This document shows positions 11,711 through 24,186 of a DNA stretch of 64,000 nucleotides, in pieces (within the stretch, counting starts at the first letter, position 1; every line of letters starts with the position of its first letter). The notes under the pieces are model-generated. The model was not told where the DNA came from. It saw nothing but the letters and a program-made list of their open reading frames with translations, and ran no database searches. The stretch comes from Vanilla planifolia (lineage: Eukaryota > Streptophyta > Magnoliopsida > Asparagales > Orchidaceae), in NCBI GenBank assembly GCA_023846275.1, contig CM043870.1, positions 3,471,527 through 3,535,526 on the forward strand, read 5' to 3'. A program made the position numbers and the translations under genes.

Positions 11711-11799
11711 GATTTTTAAGTCAGAAGAGTAAAAATACATCAAAGGCTCGAGAAAAAGATTTTTAAGTCAGAAGAGTAAAAATACATCAAAGGCTTGAG
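11711..11799. repeat. 47-bp tandem duplication (two copies)
   Basis: GATTTTTAAGTCAGAAGAGT and the rest of the unit start at 11711 and again at 11758, nearly identical over the whole unit. A recent local slippage or duplication 0.3 kb upstream of the SAUR promoter module. Confidence 0.85.
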
Positions 11800-11969
11800 G
11801 TGTCAAATGATGACTTTTGATTAACCAAGACAGGAGAACAAATCTGATGGTTAACAGAAGATTCAAACACTAAATGAGTCTCTATTTCTAATATGAGAAA
11901 ATATTTTGGGTTACGATAAGAGATCCAGGTGCTTAAAGATAGAAAAAAGATCAGTAGAGTCTATGAGAG

Positions 11970-12302
11970 CAGGACAGGACTGGAGGCCAATTAATGAGTG
12001 CTAACAATCCTTACTAAACCAAGTCAAGAAATAACTCATCCATGAAAAAAATGGATCACCAAACAGTCAAAGGTTCTTTGGAACTTTAAGAAAGTAAAGC
12101 CTATGCCTAAATGCTTAAACCATAAATAAATCAATTCAAAGTAACTTTATGATTTTTTTTTAGTGCCTTCAAAGTTGCATTAGGAACTCAGTAATATTTG
12201 ACAAGAAGACCTTTTTAGCCCTATGAAAACTAATCTTTTCTTGAACACATATATGTACAAGTATTCACTATAATAAGTACAATACATATAAACCAACTCA
12301 TA
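11970..12302 (-). repeat. 3' flank of the SAUR duplication unit (copy b)
   Basis: Same flank as at 10.5-10.85 kb and 23.4-23.6 kb: 'AATTCAAAGT' followed by a short Phe/T-rich part, 'TGCCTTCAAA', and 'AAGAAGACCTTT'. It lies directly downstream of the SAUR pseudogene. Confidence 0.6.
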
Positions 12303-12660
12303 CAACAGCTTGCTGCGATGCTTATGTGATTCTAAAGCTGATGCCATGCAACAGCAACTGGAGATGGAAGCAAGCGCATCTCTTTCAACATCCATGGAAA
12401 CTTGATTTCATAGAAGAGATAAGATGCACTTAATGGATAAACCATCACAAAGCAGAAGTATTGGGTCCATTAGTGGGCAATCCTAATTCCTCTGACATCT
12501 CAAAAGGTCAACAAGCATGCTTTTGCTCAAATCTACAAGAGGTATCATGAAGCTTTGGCCATCCATACTATAAACGTAGAAACAGAATTTACTTACTATC
12601 ATGGAACCTGTTGCAAACATGATCCTTTTCCTCCTTGTTAGCTCCATGAGCCTAAATAGC
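12303..12660 (-). pseudogene. SAUR pseudogene
   Basis: Minus-strand SAUR remnant colinear with the intact gene at 10853-11257: AGGAAAAGGATC, TATAGTATGGATGGCCAAAG, GATTGCCCACTAATGGACC and the C-terminal ATGGATGTTGAAAGAGATGC are all present in order. The N-terminal third is shortened: about 24 bp between two AGG repeats (RRW..LGR region) are missing. A base is lost in the MSEEEFGLP part, a TAG follows close by, and TGA replaces the Trp/Arg codon before the last third. The region upstream ends where a copia LTR begins (12668), so the gene has also lost its promoter. The 71-aa frame that remains open at 12180-12395 is only its tail plus 3' flank. Confidence 0.85.
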
Positions 12661-12667
12661 TTAAAGT

Positions 12668-15600
12668 TGAATTTTGATAATAATATCCCAATTAAGTGAG
12701 ATACTTATTAGATTATCTAGTGTATAAAGAGTTTGAGATAACTAGATAATCAAATTGGAACTTTGAAATACTTGAAGGACGCACATAAACAAGGTCAAGA
12801 TGAATTTGTAAAGCTCAAGGAACTTACAAAGCAATACTTAAAGAAAGAGTTTAGATTTGGAGATGTCAAGTTTTTTAAGGATTACAAGAAGACTTGAGAA
12901 GCTTGTAATAAGACTTGAGCTATGAAGATTACTTCAAACATGGAAGATGTCAAGATTATTTTTTGGGTGAAATGTGAGTTGAGTTATATAAAATTGATCT
13001 TTATAGCTCATTTGCATGTAGCATTTATTTCCAAAATTAATTAAAATATAAAGTTTTTTGTGTGCACCATCATAATCCAATTAAAGTTATTTAAGAATAT
13101 TTTGAAATCTATAAAACTTGAATTTAACATACAATACATTGACACATCACCGAAGTTGTGTTATTCATATTTCTATGATATGTAGTTGAGACTTATGGTA
13201 TTCTATGCAGAGTGAGTCTCAATTGAGTTCCATGTATGGTTTGTCCATTTGAATGTACAGTACGTGAACATAAGCTGGTTGGAGGTATGGCAACCCAAGA
13301 CTTGTATATGATGTATTTAAATTAACGTATAATATATCTAGTTCAAAGTAGATGATACATTTGGGCAATGGATGGTATAAAATACAAGAAAGCATAGAGT
13401 AGAGATATGTGTAGGATACGTTAAAAATAAAGATACGTTGAGTTCAAAATAGAAGTTAGATGCAATTGACCAATTTTCTGAAAGAAATTTTCTTTTAGCC
13501 TTTTGTAAACATTCTTAATGACGTTTTGTGGTATCTTAAGTGAGATTAATAGGAAATTGACAACTAGTTCCACTTGGAGTCATCTTAGAAATCTTTAGTC
13601 TAAAACCTCTATAAAAAGGCATTGAATCACAAACATAGCATAGACAAGCAATGCTCAACAATTAGAAATCTGCATATTCTTGTTCTTTCATTGCAACTCC
13701 TAGATTGGTTTCCAAATTCTGGTTTGGAGCTTTGTTGAACACTCAAAGGAAGCTCATTGTATACAAATTTTGTATCATTTTTTAGGTCAATTCAATAAGC
13801 ATGATCTCAATTTTGCATTTGTGTCATTCTTGAGCCATACATGTATTCAACATAGAAACTTTGTAACATTGTTATAAGAGAGAGAGTTTGAGAGATCTTA
13901 TAAGGGTTGAGTTTTAGTCTTATAAAAAACCCAAGTGAGAGGTTGAGACGTAGCCTTAGAATTGACTCAAAAATGGTTGTGTTTGAACCATTGAAAAGAT
14001 TCAAGTAGCTTTAGTTTGAGCCTATAAAAAACTCCAATTGGGATTGAGTTTATGCTTATGGAAAAGACTTAAGAGAGATGATATTGTGCCTTAATCTTTA
14101 AGGAAAAACATATGTAATAGTTTCTCTATCAGCGAAGGCAAAGAAGTGAAAAGGTAGGTCTAAGTCCGTTTGGGTTTGGGGTGAATGCAAGTTTATTAGA
14201 TAGTAATCAAACCATCTGAAAAAATATTTGATGTTATTTTTATTTTTGCCCCTTCCTTTTCATGTTTATTGCTAGAATTGTGTGAATTGAATAAGCTATA
14301 TTTTAAAGAAAGATTTTGGCTTTGAAAATTAAGTCTTTGAAAAACAATTTTACACTCAATTTATCACTCTTAAGTGTCGTGAGACCAACATTTGGTATCA
14401 GAACAATGCTTCTCAATAACTTCAAATCCAAGAGTAGAGATCTTAAAAGATGGCACACATTTCTACTTGATGTGGTTGTGATCGAAGGTTAATCCATTAC
14501 CAAATCATCCCTTTTGAATGAAATACCTTTTTCCTTTTGAAAGATGAGAATGACTTATTTTTTGCAATACATAGATTTTAGAATCTGGGATTTTATTTAA
14601 AGTAGGTATGTTTCTCCAAAGGAAAGATGACAACTTCACAAAAAATTGTTTTCATGAGTGATGTCAAATAGAGATCTTACTTTCCGAGTTGAATGTCAAA
14701 GTTATTACGTGTCTTTGTGGTACCCTTACAATGGATTACTACCTCAAAGTATGCATGCTTAATGCTTAAAATGGGTATGAAAATCTGGGATAAACTAATA
14801 ATAACCTATGATGGTATTAATGAGTTTGTGTTTATTGCATTAAAGTTCTTACTCATGATTATGAATTTTTTTAAAAGAGTGGTGAGTCAATGTTTGAGAT
14901 GACTAATCGCTTTATACATATTGCTAATGATTTTGAATCTCTTGGCAAATTTTTTTTAAACCTCAATTAGTGAATAAAGTTCTAAGTAGCATGCCCAAAG
15001 AGTGAAGTGCGAAGGTGTCAACCATCATGGAAGCTAGGAATTTAAGCACTTATTCCTTAGACATGTTAATAGTTTCTTTGATAGTTCAAGTGCAAAAGAT
15101 GAAGCAATGACAAAAGCACGAACTAACTCAAAAAAGAAGAAATCGATTACGGATAAAGCATCATACTTGCCAATTTCGTTGGATGGTGATGAAGTAGAGG
15201 ATCCAAACAAGGAAATTGCTTACATTGCAAGGAAATCAGAGCAACTCTGAGCAAGGTAGAAGAATAAGAAACGAAATTCAATGCTAACCAACCTTTTAAG
15301 AAATTTACAAAGGAGGGACTAATTTACAATGGATGCAACAAACCCAAATATGCTTGTTGGGAATTCCCTAATGAGAAATCCAAGAATGAAAAAAAAGGCC
15401 ATGATTGCTACTTGGAGTGACTTCGATGAGGATGTCTCATTTGAGGCTCATTTAAGCGATAAAGAGGCTGACATTTGCTTAATGGTTCTGACCTTGAACC
15501 CAGATGGAAAATATATGTGAATATGATTTTTAAAAACTTTTGTGAATAACTAAGAATAAAGAACACTTTTTCTTCACCATATGCATCTCAATTACTAAAA

Positions 15601-17760
15601 TAATTTAAGGTTGAAGCAATGAACGACGTTTGTTACATTCTAAATTGTATTTGAATTAGGCCTCTAACTAAGAAAACTCTTTATGAACGTTGGAATAACA
15701 TGAAACTCAAGATTTTGTATTTTACAGATATTTGGGGTCAGGTGTTCTATCCTAAAATATAAAAATTTGGAAAATTGGACACAAAATCTGATGAAAGAGT
15801 CTTTCTAGGATATTCTATTAGAAGGAAAGCACATAGAATTTTTAATAAAAGTTATCTTATGATAGAAGAATTTATATGTGTAACATTTGATGAATCAATG
15901 ATCCTATAAAAAATTGACTTAGAGATGTTGAAGGATTTAAGAAACTAAGCTTAGAAGATTTTTTTTTTTTTTAAATTATGATATAATATTATATCAAAAG
16001 CGGCATTAGCCATACAAGAAACCCACATGTAGGATCCTCAAGGAGGATCAAACGTGAAATCAGACAGCATAAGTTTGAGTAGGGGCTTGGTGATGGATTC
16101 CTCGGGATCCATACGAACTCACTGAATCATGCAGCATGAGCCACTCAGCAGACGCGTTCCCATCTCTGTGGATATGGGAAAACCGGATTGCCTCCATACC
16201 CCTGGTATACTTAAGAGTCTCAGCAAAATGGCCATCCTCAGGGGGGTGGGATATTATCTCACGGACCACCTGGAGCGTCGTCATTGAGTCAGTCTGAATT
16301 TCCACGGCCCGGTGAAGGGAAGAGAACCCCTTAGCATGTTAAGGGCCTCGAGCATAGCCTGGACCTCCATCATGTTAGCAGCCTGGGAGAAAACCCTCTT
16401 GCCAGCCACCAAGAGCGGCCTTCCCATGCAATCTCTAACAACCATGCCAAGACCGGCGATGCAATCACCTACCGCAGCATCGCAATTTACTTTTATCCAT
16501 CTTGTTTGGGGGGAAGCCAACCGTGTGTTACAAGCAAGTCCAAAGAGTTGCAAGGATTCCCGCTGGACAGGGATGAGTAGAAGTAATGCCGCCTGAATGC
16601 AGTATTCACCTTGATCTTGATCGTCCGTAGCAACGAGCACGGCATGGGCATCGGGTTATTATGCCTCATCGTGTTCCTCCTTGCTCAAATGTAATACATG
16701 GTGGTGGCCAACGTGGCAGCATGCCTCGCACCATCACCACGGCGCGCTGCCGGCGAACCCACAAACCGGAAGAGCCAGTCAAGGAATTGTAGCCCAGCAC
16801 CCGCACCCATGGGCCGACCCAGTGCAGCCAAAGCCCCCCGAGCCTGGCAGTCAACCCATAATTCCTGTGCACGCGGGTAGTCCCAAAACACGTGTTGCAA
16901 GGATTCATTCGCCACGCAGCCCAGTTGGCAATTGCTGTTCTGGAGTATACCCCTGGAGCCAGCCACGCCGCCGTAGGGAGGAAGTCGCCGGCTACTCGCC
17001 ACAAGAACATGCGCACCCTCGGCATAACTAAGCTTAGAAGATGCACCTTTGAGTGCTCAAGAAAATAATCAAGACTTATATGATTAATTAGATCCAAATG
17101 ATCAATCAAGTGGACACCTGAAGGTTTAATCTTTAACAAATCACATCCAAAAGATTTAGTTTTTAGAGATCTATCAAGTAGAGTTCAAAGCATCCTTAAG
17201 GAAGGAAATGACTTATTTGCCTTTCTTATCTGAAATTGAACTTAGGACCATAGAAGAGGTCTTAGAGAATGAATTTTGATTTATTGCAATGCAAAAAAGG
17301 CTAAATTAGTTCTTAAAGAATGATGTTTGAGAACTTGTTGAAAGACTTAAATGACCATCCAATTGAAGGAATAAGATGGTTGTTTAAGAATAAATTATGA
17401 TAATAGAGTTATAACTAGAAATAAAAGACAATCTGTAGCAAAAGGATATAACCAAGCAAGAGTAGATTTTGAGGAAACTTTTGCACCTGTATCTGATTTA
17501 GATATTATTCTTCTTTTAGCATTTTCTTGTTTAAAGGGTTTTAAATTATTCCAAATGATTGTCAATAGTGTTTTCTTGAATTGAATAATAGAAGAATTTT
17601 ATGTGAAACAACTTACAGGATTTGAAGACTTCAAGTATCTTAATCATGTATTTAGGTTAAAGAAAGCATTATATGATTTAAAACAAACTGCCTAAGTTTG
17701 ATATGAAAGGTTAAACTACTATTTAATTGATAAAAAATTTAGAAAATAAAATGTTGATAA
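12668..17760 (+). mobile_element. Ty1/copia fossil with 5' LTR, gag and pol remnants
   Basis: A 5' LTR of about 1.72 kb (12668-14390) begins TGAATTTTGATAATAATA and ends GAGACCAACA, with a TATA-like CTATAAAAAGG near 13608. A primer-binding site TTTGGTATCAGAAC (initiator Met tRNA type) follows at 14391. Gag-like DNA extends to about 15.5 kb. Integrase C-terminal words (KTLYERWNNMKLKILYF, KSDERVFLGYS) lie at 15.67-15.9 kb and reverse transcriptase words (KGYNQARVDFEETFAPVSD, LKKALYDLKQ) at 17.44-17.70 kb. The long LTR suggests a SIRE-like lineage. The element is broken by many lesions, carries a LINE inside (15960-17025), and its 3' half is replaced or obscured by a second LINE. Very old. Confidence 0.75.
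15960..17025 (-). mobile_element. 5'-truncated L1-type LINE with RNase H, inserted in the copia fossil
   Basis: The insertion is flanked by an exact 17-bp target duplication, AACTAAGCTTAGAAGAT at 15943-15959 and 17026-17042. The minus-strand poly(A) tail appears as T14 at 15960-15973. On the minus strand it encodes a zf-RVT zinc finger (MPRVRMFLWRVAGDFLPTAA, then CQLGCVANESLQHVFWD) and a plant-type RNase H (RWIKVNCDAAVGDCIAGLGM, then SMTTLQVVREI and HIHRDGNASAEW). There are at least two frame shifts between these blocks. About 1.07 kb of the 3' end of ORF2 plus the 3' UTR is present. It is much GC-richer than its host, which supports a later arrival. Confidence 0.88.
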
Positions 17761-17763
17761 TAC

Positions 17764-18735
17764 TTTTTTTTTAAAGAGTGGCTGAAGCTTATACCCTAAG
17801 GAATTTCATACAAGCACAATAGAGACTAAAGCTTTAGGAAAGTGCATACTCTAGTCCTACAAAAAATATGGATGTGAGTTAATTGTGTATCCGCAACCCA
17901 ACAAAGCTTGCGAATCTATGTAGCAATTTGAGCGAATTTCTCATGTGCTCTTTGGTTGTTGATAGCTATAGGTAACTCAATGATGGCAATGCGTGAATTA
18001 GATTCTACCCAAACTCTTGTAACGTGGGAAATCGATTAGCAATAATAGCAATGGCATTGCTAATAGCTCGTTTCTCCATAGTAGTGGGGGTTATAGAAGA
18101 AGTTGTTTTCCCCATAATCAGTAAAGTCTAGCCCATGTTATCTTAGATAACAATACCAATGCCAACTCGGTCATCACCCAGTATAGCGATATCATAATTT
18201 AGTTTAATCCAGATAGATGGTGGAAGAAGTTAAGGAAAGCATGTGGTTACTTATAGCCATTTCAGGCTAAATTGGCTTCAGAATTTCCTATCCTTACATT
18301 TAGTATATTGTGATATCATGTAAAGTTTGATGAAGTGTACCACACTGGTGAATTTTGCACAAATGCATTTTGTTATTTCTATACTTTCATATATAATATA
18401 TCACATGGGCACCACAATTGAAATATCTGTTTTAATCAGATGTCTATAATTATCCATCATCTATTGTACTATATATGGTAAGAAAATCATGATAATCTGG
18501 TTGTTAGTGTCTTGTTGCAATGACATTTGATCGAAAATGTGGTTCCACATAGGTCAAATCATATAGTATCAAAAAGTTGTGAGATAATATCTCCTCCATT
18601 TGGCATCTCCATGGGTAGATCTTATCCGAGGTAATTCCATGATGGGCAAGCCATGCTTTAATAGGTATTGCCTCTGCGCACATTGCCTAAATAATTGTTC
18701 TCACCCTCGGTGGCACAAGAAGCTTCCACGTTCAG
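17764..18735 (-). mobile_element. Second 5'-truncated LINE (zf-RVT and RNase H remnants)
   Basis: A T9 run at 17764-17772 marks the minus-strand poly(A) end. Minus-strand translation gives VPPRVRTIIWAMCAEAIPIK at about 18700-18640 (zf-RVT, compare LPPRVRTFIW) and PPSIWIKLNYDIAILGDDRV at about 18220-18160 (RNase H), both with stops and shifts nearby. It is the same kind of element as at 15960-17025 but older. The target duplication is not certain. Confidence 0.68.
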
Positions 18736-19326
18736 CTTCCATTCCCATTTTGCTCAAGCTGTTGCTGTTTGCCTAAAATAAGACTGTTGCACCCTTGTGT
18801 TTGATGAGTCGAGCGTAAATGTTTATATATCACTTGGGCTTGCTTTAAGTGAAATTGTTAATATTCAATTAAGTCAAGCCATGAACTTTAAATGTCTAAA
18901 ATAGTGGTTTTCAAGGCTCTTGGAGTAATGACAAGCTTTAAAGAAATTGAAGACATACACTAAAATTTTCATACTTGAATTTTTTTTTATTTTTCTTGAA
19001 TTTTATGTGTCCAAATTTTGAGATGATGTGGCACACTAGTAGTATTAATATTTAAAAATGTTATAAGTTTAATAATTGTTGAATTTTGATTTTTGGGCCA
19101 AGCATTATTGATGAAAAGTATAGACATTGGTATTTGATTTTTTAAAATTATTTAGGAATTATTTTTCATGAATTTCTTTTCATAGTTATTTAGGAAACTT
19201 GTAATACTATCATAATATTAAATTATTTTAGTACACTTCTATTAAAAATTTTGGCACAAAAATTCTCACAAAACACCTTAAAACAATGTTAGTCTTGGGA
19301 TTTTTTTATCTGTAGCATTGGGCAAG
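18736..19326. other. Intergenic, nothing recognised
   Basis: AT-rich from 18960 on, with no frame, repeat or element end that I can support. The 3' LTR of the copia fossil may lie here in a form too worn to identify. Confidence 0.4.
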
Positions 19327-20480
19327 TCAACCTGACCCGATCATTGGCCCGTCCAGGCGTTTAGGAATTTTAAAAAAATAATAATAATAAAATAAAACTT
19401 TTCGATTGACCCGGAAAGGGCGAGCGTAGCCCAAAGGCGGCAGGGAATGCAGAAAGGAATAAGGAGAAATCAGCCCGCAGGCAAAGCTGAACGGAACAGT
19501 GCAAGATCCAGTCAACCAGGACCAAGTGATGAAACCTTGATCGAGGAAGGGGGGAGCTAGCCCCAAACGGCTCGAGAGACATACGAATCAAATTCCTTAT
19601 AGAACGCAATGGTAAAGTTGTTTAGGAAATGTGGGATTAAAGTTTATTCTGATTGTCAAAGAAGGTGGAAGGCAAGCGAGATCCTATGGTGGAGATTAAT
19701 CAAGGTAAAATGCAGGAAATAAATGACAAGTAAGAGAATCGAACCTGAGCAGTCTGCGTGTGCGTGAAGTGCATAACTCTGCGCCAGCTGTTTTAATTGC
19801 AATGATTTCTAGACACAGTTTACTAATACATGCTGGATAACTTACTGCGATCCAATGGCCTAGATCAAGGCCGCCTAGATCCAACGACCAGGATTAATCT
19901 CGAACGGTAAAATCGAGATTCAATCATAAACGTCTATTTCGGGCTCCAAATCGAATGGTGACTGCTTTTCGTCCGTTACCCAAATGCCTAGTTCATTTTA
20001 GAGCCGTTGGGAGTGGATTTAGAGCTCAAATTTAAGCTCTATAAATAGGGAAGGATGAAGAACTCCTAAAGGTGACTATTGCTAAGTTCTCAAAGCCTTC
20101 AAATCACGATTTCGAGCAATTTCAAGTGCATACGATGCTTCCAAATTCATAAAGAGAAAGTGGCAAGAAGGATTCCGAAATTATAGGTTTTTGCTTCAAC
20201 TATTTTCAATTTCTTTTCCTCCCTCTTTTCGGTATTAAGCGTACCTCATTCTTATTTTACATTGTATTAAATTTATACTTGGTTGCCAATTTTTTGTATT
20301 TCTTTCTTTGGGGTGAGGGCATCCCGGAAATTGTGCAAAAGCCCGGGATTTGAGTTGAGCCTGAAAAAATCAAGTAGGTTTGGGATTAGTCGTAGGTAAA
20401 ATCCCAAGTAGGTTTGATGTGAATCGTAAGAAAAACCTCGCTTGTAATTTAGTGATTTTAGTGGTCTTTTCCTAATACTG
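19327..20480 (+). mobile_element. Probable LTR-like fragment
   Basis: A GC-richer stretch with a plant-LTR-like core promoter, CTCTATAAATAGGGAAGG at 20037-20054. It is followed by AAACCTCGCTTGTAATTTAG, GTGGTCTTTTCC and GTGAATGTAGGCCCTC at 20432-20502, a string typical of the R/U5 part of plant retrotransposon LTRs. No terminal TG/CA pair, target duplication or internal coding region could be fixed, so family and limits are uncertain. The left part (19330-19575) may be a separate element. Confidence 0.4.
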
Positions 20481-22274
20481 GTTGGGGGTGAATGTAGGCC
20501 CTCTTGTGGGATTGTCTTGAGCACAAAGAACTGCAAAGACTGCTGTATAAGTGGGTTGTATTTGGCAATATCGATTCAGTTTTCCTCCATGCCAAAGCAT
20601 ACATGGCCTCCCAAGAAATGCCAGGGATAGTACAGAATTCAATGAATTAGCTTCTTTACCTAAGTGTTGCTGTAGACGCTCCACACTCCAGCTACCATTG
20701 GGGATTATGGTTTCCTTTCTTTCATTTTAAGGAAACACTCAAAAGCTTTTATATTTTATCTGTTTTACATGAGCTGATATGATCAATTTACTGATGCTTA
20801 TTTTTTTTTAATATATAACTTACTTTCCTCTTTTTCTCTCATGGTGTTGAATGCCTTGGTTATACAGAAGCAGATTTTTACCATGTGAAGCCTGCAATAA
20901 CGACAAGTTGTGAATCCAAAAAGTTGAGTCATCTTAAAGAGGTGCTCTACTATGTTTTCTAAACTTTTTTGCTTGAGACTTCTGTGGCATTCAATTGCAG
21001 CAAAAGAGTGTTCATTTTAGTAACCACCTCTGGTTTGGCTTCTTACAGCCTATTAACATTTGTCTAGGCATGCCATGTTCATTATGTAAGCTTTAGCCAA
21101 AGTGCTCAGTATAGCATATAACACACTCTAAATTGACAAACAAAACTTTTTAACCTAAGTATAACTCATGTATTATATGTTGAAGAATTCTTGAATAGAC
21201 TTGTGTATAGCATGGCAAGACTCCAAACATTTGGGGAAAAAGGACCTAAATCTTGAAACCAAATTGAAGACTCAGTTTTGAGATCAAGACAGATCAATGA
21301 ATGATTGAGCAATGGAACAAGCCTTGTAGACCATGATATGTTGTGGACAAAAAACCTAGATGATAAAAATGTGTCAATAATCATAAATATTTTTATTTGC
21401 CATTCATAAATAACTAATTCATCACCTATTGGCATAAAAGTACCAAATTGTTCTCTTAGGTTGATAATAATAATATTGGTTCTCAAAGAAGAATGAATCC
21501 ATTTACCATTATCTTATGAGTTGGATTCCTTGGAAGACACCACATCACCATTAAGACGCATTAAAGTGAAACACCTAGTAAAGGAGAGGAAGATAAAGTG
21601 GTGTACGTCCTGATCAAGGAAAGGCTCAACTGTTCTGGTCGAAGGGATATAATCAACTCTCAGGACAGAGAAGGGTCTGTTCTGGGTGCTTGGAATAAGG
21701 TAGCGATTGTCTTGGCTGAGTATTAGTTCACTAGGGCAAACAAAGAGGTAGGCTTGACTGAGCCAGGCAATTTTGCGTAGACACTAATTAAACTTGTTCA
21801 TGAGGCATGTTGCATCACCTGATTGAGGGAGATCTCTAACAAGATGCTTATCCGAGAAAGTTTGGACTAATGTAGCATATGCTGACAAAGGTCTATTGGT
21901 GGGTCTCATATTGGCAACAGATAAGGGAGGATAGGCTATGTGGATGCCATGCAACAGAATAGGAGTGGAGTGCCAAAAATGGGGGCTACCAATCCTTATG
22001 ATACCAAGAAAAAATAAGTTATCAAATACTCAAAATTTGAAAGGACTTTAAGAATGAAAAGCCTAATCCTAAATGTTTAAACCACAAACAAAATAATTCG
22101 AAGTGAGTTTAGAATGATTTATCCAGTGCTTTCAAAATGTGTATTAAGAATTTTATGAAACAATTTGTCTAGTTCTTTAAAATATGTATTGAGAAATGTT
22201 ATAAAACAAGCAATATTTGGCATGAAGATCTTTGCAAGTCTCATGGAAACTGATCTTTGTTTGAAAATATTAGA

Positions 22275-23130
22275 TATAGGGGAGAATAGATTTAATCTAA
22301 TGTTGCAAGTTTAGTATTAAAGTCTTAATATATAGTTAATCTGGTCTTTATCAATATCTTAAGCTTTTGAATTATTGGGTATCTACATAAAAGTATATTG
22401 AGCATAACTTGAACTCTTATTTGATATAGTTTTCTTAATAAGTAATGTTAGAGTTAGATATGGTTCGATTAGATTCAAGCAGCGTGACAAGGCGGAATTA
22501 GTGCAATAAGGTTAATAGGCTCTGTGTGGTTAATGTGATACAGATCTCCCAAGTAGTACAAGAGAATATGGTTTGATTAGGATTAAGTGGTTTGTACAAT
22601 TGATGACTCTCATGAGTCTTTGGCTTCGTTTCCATAATGGTTGAATAATACTTTAATGAACTCACAGGATTCTTTCACATGGTCAAATAGCTGTTGGCAT
22701 ACATGATATTTGCTGGTTCGAAGGATTGACGCATACTCTCTTGGTTTGGCCATTCGCAGTTGAGCAATTGCTGTAATCAATGCGCAGCACAAGGTGTGAA
22801 GGGTGTTGATGTTTCAACATGGTACTTAACTCGATTAATCGAAAAGTTTTAGCTTTAAAGAAGGAATTGATAGATAAAATGGATATGATTCTCACTTGAG
22901 GAGGTTTGTTAAGTACAAATGCGAATATATTTAGTCTTATATTATAAGTTAAGTATTAGAGTCTTATTATAAAATTAATGTAACTCTTTATTTACAACTT
23001 AAGCTTTATAATTATTGAGTATTCATATGAGGGCATATTGAATGAAACTTAAACTCCTATATGGTATTCTGCAACAAAATCATATTTGTTCAAAATTTAC
23101 TACAAGAAATATAGTCCTTATAAATATCAT
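22275..23130 (+). mobile_element. TRIM-like non-autonomous LTR element (left arm copy)
   Basis: Two diverged direct repeats of about 170-230 bp (22285-22450 and 22915-23070) share TTTAGTATTAAAGTCTTA, CTTAAGCTTTTGAATTATTG and GTATATTGAGCATAACTTGA. They flank about 460 bp without coding capacity. The first repeat ends TTCTTAATAAG, followed by a worn primer-site-like string; the mirror copy at 29.44-30.20 kb keeps a clearer one. Since both arms carry it, it predates the inverted duplication. Heavily decayed. Confidence 0.55.
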
Positions 23131-23607
23131 TGGACCCAGGTATTCTTGAATTAAAATGCAAGCTTATTGGTTCTCTTATGAGGTTGTCATTAGGTGTATT
23201 TAGCTAGATTAATAGGGTCATTTAAATTTAATTCCACTAACCCAATTAGCCAACAAGGGTCTTAAAGATTTTCTTTTTGTTGAATATTACAACCCGGTTC
23301 TTCATATCATGTTTTATGAGTCTGATCTTGGTGTTGATAGCTTTGTTAGGAAGCATCATTTTACTTGCCTTCTTTAAAGTCAGAAGAACAAAGATAAAGC
23401 TGAAGTCTAAACTTTAAACCATATATAAAGCCATTCAAAGTGAGTTTAGGATAATTTGTTCAGTGCATTCAAAATTTGCATTAATAAAGTTATGAACCAA
23501 GCAATATTTGGCAATATAACCTTTGCAAGTCTGATGGAAATAATCTTTATTTGCAAACATATATGTACAACAATTCACTACAAGAGATGCAGTCCTCAGA
23601 AACAAGC

Positions 23608-24012
23608 TCATATGACAACTTGCTGCTTCTGAAGCTCATGTGGCATTAAAGCTGATGCCATGCAACGGCAACTGGAGATGGAAACAAGCGCTGCTCTTTC
23701 AACATCCATGGGAACTTGATGCCGTAGAAGAGATAAGATGTACTCCATGGATGAACCATCAAAAGGCAAGGTGATGGGTCCATCAGTTGGCAATCCAAAT
23801 TCCTCCTCCGACATTCTCAAAAGCTCAACAAGCATGCTTCTGCTGAAATCTGCAAGAGGTATCGTGAAGCGTCGGCCATCCATGCTGTAAACAAAGACAT
23901 GGCCTCTACTTGCAACCATGGAACCTGTTGCAGAAAGGATCCTTTTCCTCCCTAAGATAGCCATCTTCTTCCACCTCCTTGCCATCTGGATGAGCCGCTT
24001 TGAGCTGACCAT
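23608..24012 (-). CDS. SAUR family auxin-responsive protein (134 aa)
   Basis: Intact single-exon SAUR, the cleanest of the inner subfamily. The N-terminus is MVSSKRLIQMARRWKKMAIL, and the SAUR domain (residues 34-100) has SRGHVFVYSMDGRRF, LLRMSEEEFGLPTDGP and MEYILSLLRHQVPMD. It ends in a polar ELQKQQVVI tail. The frame is open upstream for another 46 codons without an in-frame ATG, and the TATA box (minus strand 24115-24108) lies inside that stretch, so the ATG at 24012-24010 is the start. It is the mirror partner of the SAUR at 28958 on the other arm of the inverted duplication. Expected role as for the SAUR61-68 clade (PP2C.D inhibition, cell expansion). Confidence 0.94.
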   Translation of the reverse strand: MVSSKRLIQMARRWKKMAILGRKRILSATGSMVASRGHVFVYSMDGRRFTIPLADFSRSMLVELLRMSEEEFGLPTDGPITLPFDGSSMEYILSLLRHQVPMDVERAALVSISSCRCMASALMPHELQKQQVVI

Positions 24013-24107
24013 GGTTTGTTCTCTCAAGAATTCAGCTCTGAGGGAGACTAATTCAGAGAAACTGAGTTTGGGTTTTCTGTTTGAGGTCACAATAAATGGT
24101 TGATGCT

Positions 24108-24186
24108 TTATATAATATAGCAGGGAAGCATGGAAGGGAAGACAAGCCACATGTTTGAGTTATTCAGATAGGGAAACAACCATGTG
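24108..24186 (-). promoter_or_regulatory. SAUR promoter module
   Basis: On the minus strand: CACATG at 24186-24181, CATGTGGCTTGTCTTCC at 24153-24137 and TATATAAA at 24115-24108. Spacing between the two E-box half-pairs is 33 bp and from CATGTG to TATA about 38 bp, as in the sister genes. Confidence 0.67.

Noticed and set aside
16681-17031. Plus-strand frame of 116 aa at 16681-17031
   Set aside because: Antisense to the zf-RVT part of a LINE; open by GC content only.
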